64,000 bases of DNA from Clostridia bacterium (GTDB lineage Bacteria; Bacillota; Clostridia; Oscillospirales; Acutalibacteraceae). Shown here piece after piece: positions 61,704 to 64,000 of the stretch (its first letter is position 1; the number at the start of each line of letters is the position of its first letter). The notes under the pieces are model-generated. The model made no database searches. It was not told where the DNA came from and was given only the letters and a program-made list of their open reading frames with translations. The stretch is taken from the NCBI GenBank assembly GCA_017550625.1, contig JAFZOL010000025.1, positions 62,001 through 126,000 on the forward strand, given 5' to 3'. The translations under genes and the position numbers were made by a program.

Positions 61704-64000
61704 ATGCCGCAAAACAACATGACGGAGATCCGCAATTTCAAGCACCTGACGGACTATTGCGCCGAAAAATGGGGCGACGTCCATTTCATGGAGTATAAGA
61801 CCGCGGCGGGCGTGGAGGCGAAGACCTACACCGACCTCAAGGCGGCGGCGGATTCCGTTTCGCTCTATCTCGAAAGACAGGGGCTTGCCGGAGCGCACGT
61901 GGCGCTCATCGGCGGCGCCTCGTTCAAATGGGTGGCCGCGTTCATGGGCATCGTGAACTCCGGCAGCGTGGCCGTGCCCCTCGCCCCCGCGGAAACCGAC
62001 GAAATGAACACAAAGCTCATCGATTTCTCAGATTCCGTCGTTTTCATTTTTGACGAAAAACACCGCCCGCTCTTCGACCGCGTGCGCCGCGACGTGCCGA
62101 GCGTGAAGACGTTCATTTCGATCGACGACACCGGCGACGACGAGGTATTAAACATCTCGGACGTGATGGCGGACAACATCGGCATCTATAAAAAAGAGCC
62201 CGATCCGGACGAGCTGTGCGCGATCATGTTCACCTCGGGCACCACGGGCTTTCCGAAGGGCGTGATGCTCACGCACCGCAACTTTATCTCCACAGGCGTT
62301 TACGTGCACGATTCGTATCCCACGCCCCGCATGCTCGGGGTGCTCCCCTATCACCACGCGTTCGGCCTGACCGGCAACGTGACGAAGATCATGGTGTACG
62401 GCAGAACGCTGTGCCTGTGCGACAACCTGCAGAACGTGTTCGCCGATTTTCAGCTCTATAAGCCCAACGGCATGCTCGCCGTGCCGCAGATGATCAAATT
62501 CATGATGAACGCGGGCTTTCAGTTCGCGAAGTCGAAAGAGGGCGTGATGACCGAGCAGGAGGCGTTCAAGGCCTTTTTCGGCGGCGCGTTCACCACGATC
62601 TCGTCGGGCTCCGCGCCCCTTGACCGCGACCTCAACGACCGCTACAACGCCACCGGCATCGGCGTTTACAACGGCTACGGCATGACCGAGTGCGCGCCCA
62701 TCGTATCGAACAACGTGGGCGAGTTTTATAAAGCCGGGTCCGTGGGCAAGCCCATCCCCTGCATGCAGGTGCGCATCGACGACGGCGAGATCCAGCTCAA
62801 GGGCCCGAACGTGATGAAGGGCTATTACAAGAATCCCGAGGCCACGAAAGAGGCCTTTACCGAGGACGGGTGGCTCAAATCCGGCGACGTGGGCTACCTC
62901 GACGAGGACGGGTATCTGTTCATCACGGGCAGAAAGAAGAACCTCATCCTGCTCGACAACGGCGAGAACGTGTCGGCGGAGTTTCTGGAGGAAAAGCTCA
63001 CACGCGAGGGGCTCGTGAAAGAGTGCGTCTGCTACGGCGAGAACGGCGCGATCTACGCCGAAATCTATCCGAATAAGGATTTCGCCGCCGCCAAGGGCAT
63101 CACCGATATCGAGGGCTACATGCCCACCCTGCTCGGCAAGGTCAACCGCAAGCTCGCCATGCACCAGCAGATCCGCGGCTTCGTGCTGCGCGACCGCCCG
63201 TTCGAGCGGACCGCCTCGCAGAAGATCAAACGCGGCCTGCCGCACGGCAAAATAAACAAAGAGATCGTGCTGCCCGCGGGGCCCTTCGAAGAGCGCGTGT
63301 TCCAGGCGACGAGAGAGATTTTGGGCATCCGGGAGCTGTCGATGAGCGACAACGTGTTCACCGTGGGCGCGAACTCCCTGAACGCGGTGGAGCTCGCCGT
63401 GGCCCTCGGCGTGAAGCCGCAGACCGTGTACGACTTCCCGTTCCTCACGTCCCTCGCGCAGCAGCTTGAAAAGGAATCGCAGCAGGACGAGACCCGTGTG
63501 CCGGGCATCAACGACCTGATCGCCGAGACCGAGGGCAAAGACGAAATAACGCACGAGGTGAAGAACGTGCTGCTGACCGGCGCCACGGGCTTCCTCGGCG
63601 TGCATATCCTCAAAAACCTCATCGACGCGGGCAAGACCGTATATTGCCTCGTGCGCGACGAAAAGCGCCTCACCGCCGCCTTAAAGTATTATTTCGGCGA
63701 TTTCACGAGCGAGCGCATCGTGCCGGTGCGCGGCAACATCGAAGAAGAACGGCTCGGGCTCTTCCCCGCCACTTACAATAAACTCGTCACCGAGATCGAC
63801 ACGGTGTTCCACACCGCGGCGAACGTGCACCACGCGGGCGACTACCGCGAGCTCAAGCGCACGAACGTGACGGGCACCGAAAACGTGATCGCCTTCTGCG
63901 AGGCCGCGGGCGCGGTGCTCGAGCATACGTCCACGGTGTCGGTGCACGGCTCGGCCACCGTGATCGAGCGCACCGAAAAAGCCGTGTTCGACGAGCACAT
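61704..64000 (+). CDS. Adenylation - carrier - thioester reductase protein (carboxylic-acid-reductase-like), 5' part
   Basis: At least 765 residues, open at the right edge. It starts at the ATG at 61704 (CGGAGGG upstream). An AMP-binding adenylation domain (about 1-510) has FTSGTTGFPKG, YNGYGMTECAP, SGDVGYLDEDGYLFITGRKKN and the late lysine in ASQKIKRG. A carrier domain (about 525-590) has phosphopantetheine Ser in VGANSLNAVEL. A thioester reductase Rossmann domain begins about residue 610 (NVLLTGATGFLGVHIL, then HTAANVHH). No condensation domain precedes it. It should activate a carboxylic acid and release it as an aldehyde. Substrate unknown. It is divergent from the aminotransferase operon. 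Confidence 0.9.
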   Translation, partial: MPQNNMTEIRNFKHLTDYCAEKWGDVHFMEYKTAAGVEAKTYTDLKAAADSVSLYLERQGLAGAHVALIGGASFKWVAAFMGIVNSGSVAVPLAPAETDEMNTKLIDFSDSVVFIFDEKHRPLFDRVRRDVPSVKTFISIDDTGDDEVLNISDVMADNIGIYKKEPDPDELCAIMFTSGTTGFPKGVMLTHRNFISTGVYVHDSYPTPRMLGVLPYHHAFGLTGNVTKIMVYGRTLCLCDNLQNVFADFQLYKPNGMLAVPQMIKFMMNAGFQFAKSKEGVMTEQEAFKAFFGGAFTTISSGSAPLDRDLNDRYNATGIGVYNGYGMTECAPIVSNNVGEFYKAGSVGKPIPCMQVRIDDGEIQLKGPNVMKGYYKNPEATKEAFTEDGWLKSGDVGYLDEDGYLFITGRKKNLILLDNGENVSAEFLEEKLTREGLVKECVCYGENGAIYAEIYPNKDFAAAKGITDIEGYMPTLLGKVNRKLAMHQQIRGFVLRDRPFERTASQKIKRGLPHGKINKEIVLPAGPFEERVFQATREILGIRELSMSDNVFTVGANSLNAVELAVALGVKPQTVYDFPFLTSLAQQLEKESQQDETRVPGINDLIAETEGKDEITHEVKNVLLTGATGFLGVHILKNLIDAGKTVYCLVRDEKRLTAALKYYFGDFTSERIVPVRGNIEEERLGLFPATYNKLVTEIDTVFHTAANVHHAGDYRELKRTNVTGTENVIAFCEAAGAVLEHTSTVSVHGSATVIERTEKAVFDEH

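Overview
The window reads as a chromosomal segment of an anaerobic, spore-forming member of the Clostridia with a GC-rich genome. Sporulation genes (spoIVB, both dipicolinate synthase subunits, an M23 endopeptidase) show an endospore-forming lineage. The complete [FeFe]-hydrogenase maturation set and a bifurcating-type hydrogenase operon show a strict anaerobe that makes or uses H2. Secreted GH5 and beta-propeller glycosidase-like proteins suggest a plant-polysaccharide or gut habitat. Nothing here fixes the genus. No tRNA, rRNA, CRISPR array, insertion sequence or prophage was seen. Genes are tightly packed, and many have vegetative promoters of the TTGACA-17-TATAAT type that I could locate by eye.

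Layout. 1-5000 (minus): a nine-gene hydrogenase operon. NuoE-, HndB- and NuoF-type electron-transfer subunits flank a regulatory block made of two DRTGG proteins, an RsbT-like ATPase, a HydS-like [FeFe]-hydrogenase paralogue, a PHP phosphoesterase and a second GHKL ATPase. The catalytic subunit should lie left of the window. 5.1-6.9 kb: pduL and spoIVB. 6.9-10.6 kb: a DnaJ / DUF5685 / zinc-ribbon membrane protein cluster. 10.8-11.7 kb: class II aldolase fba. 11.7-15.8 kb: hydF-hydG-hydE and a TM1266-type regulator, which build the H-cluster for the hydrogenase at the left end.

15.9-26.9 kb: secreted glycosidases, a PadR-regulated membrane protein, an MFS transporter, an M28-like peptidase, an old-yellow-enzyme flavoprotein and a secreted EEP-fold hydrolase. 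26.9-30.3 kb: ileS behind a T-box leader. 30.4-33.5 kb: a tandem duplicate of zinc-ribbon membrane proteins with duplicated promoters, and a 43-residue membrane protein. 33.6-41.7 kb: an RluA-type pseudouridine synthase, a serine hydrolase, a GNAT acetyltransferase and uvrBA behind an SOS box. 41.8-47.6 kb: a large zinc-ribbon surface protein, an ECF sigma/anti-sigma pair, a DMT exporter and the M23 endopeptidase. 47.6-53.9 kb: a DUF362 protein, and a two-component system beside an ABC transporter.

53.9-58.2 kb: dpaAB, pyridoxal kinase with a divergent MocR-type regulator sharing a 40-bp palindrome, a TSCPD protein and an OhrR-like MarR regulator. 58.2-64 kb: a TetR / two-domain class II aldolase / class III aminotransferase operon, divergent from a carboxylic-acid-reductase-like adenylation-carrier-reductase protein that runs off the right edge. 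The two loci most worth pursuing are the hydrogenase signalling block and this right-hand locus.
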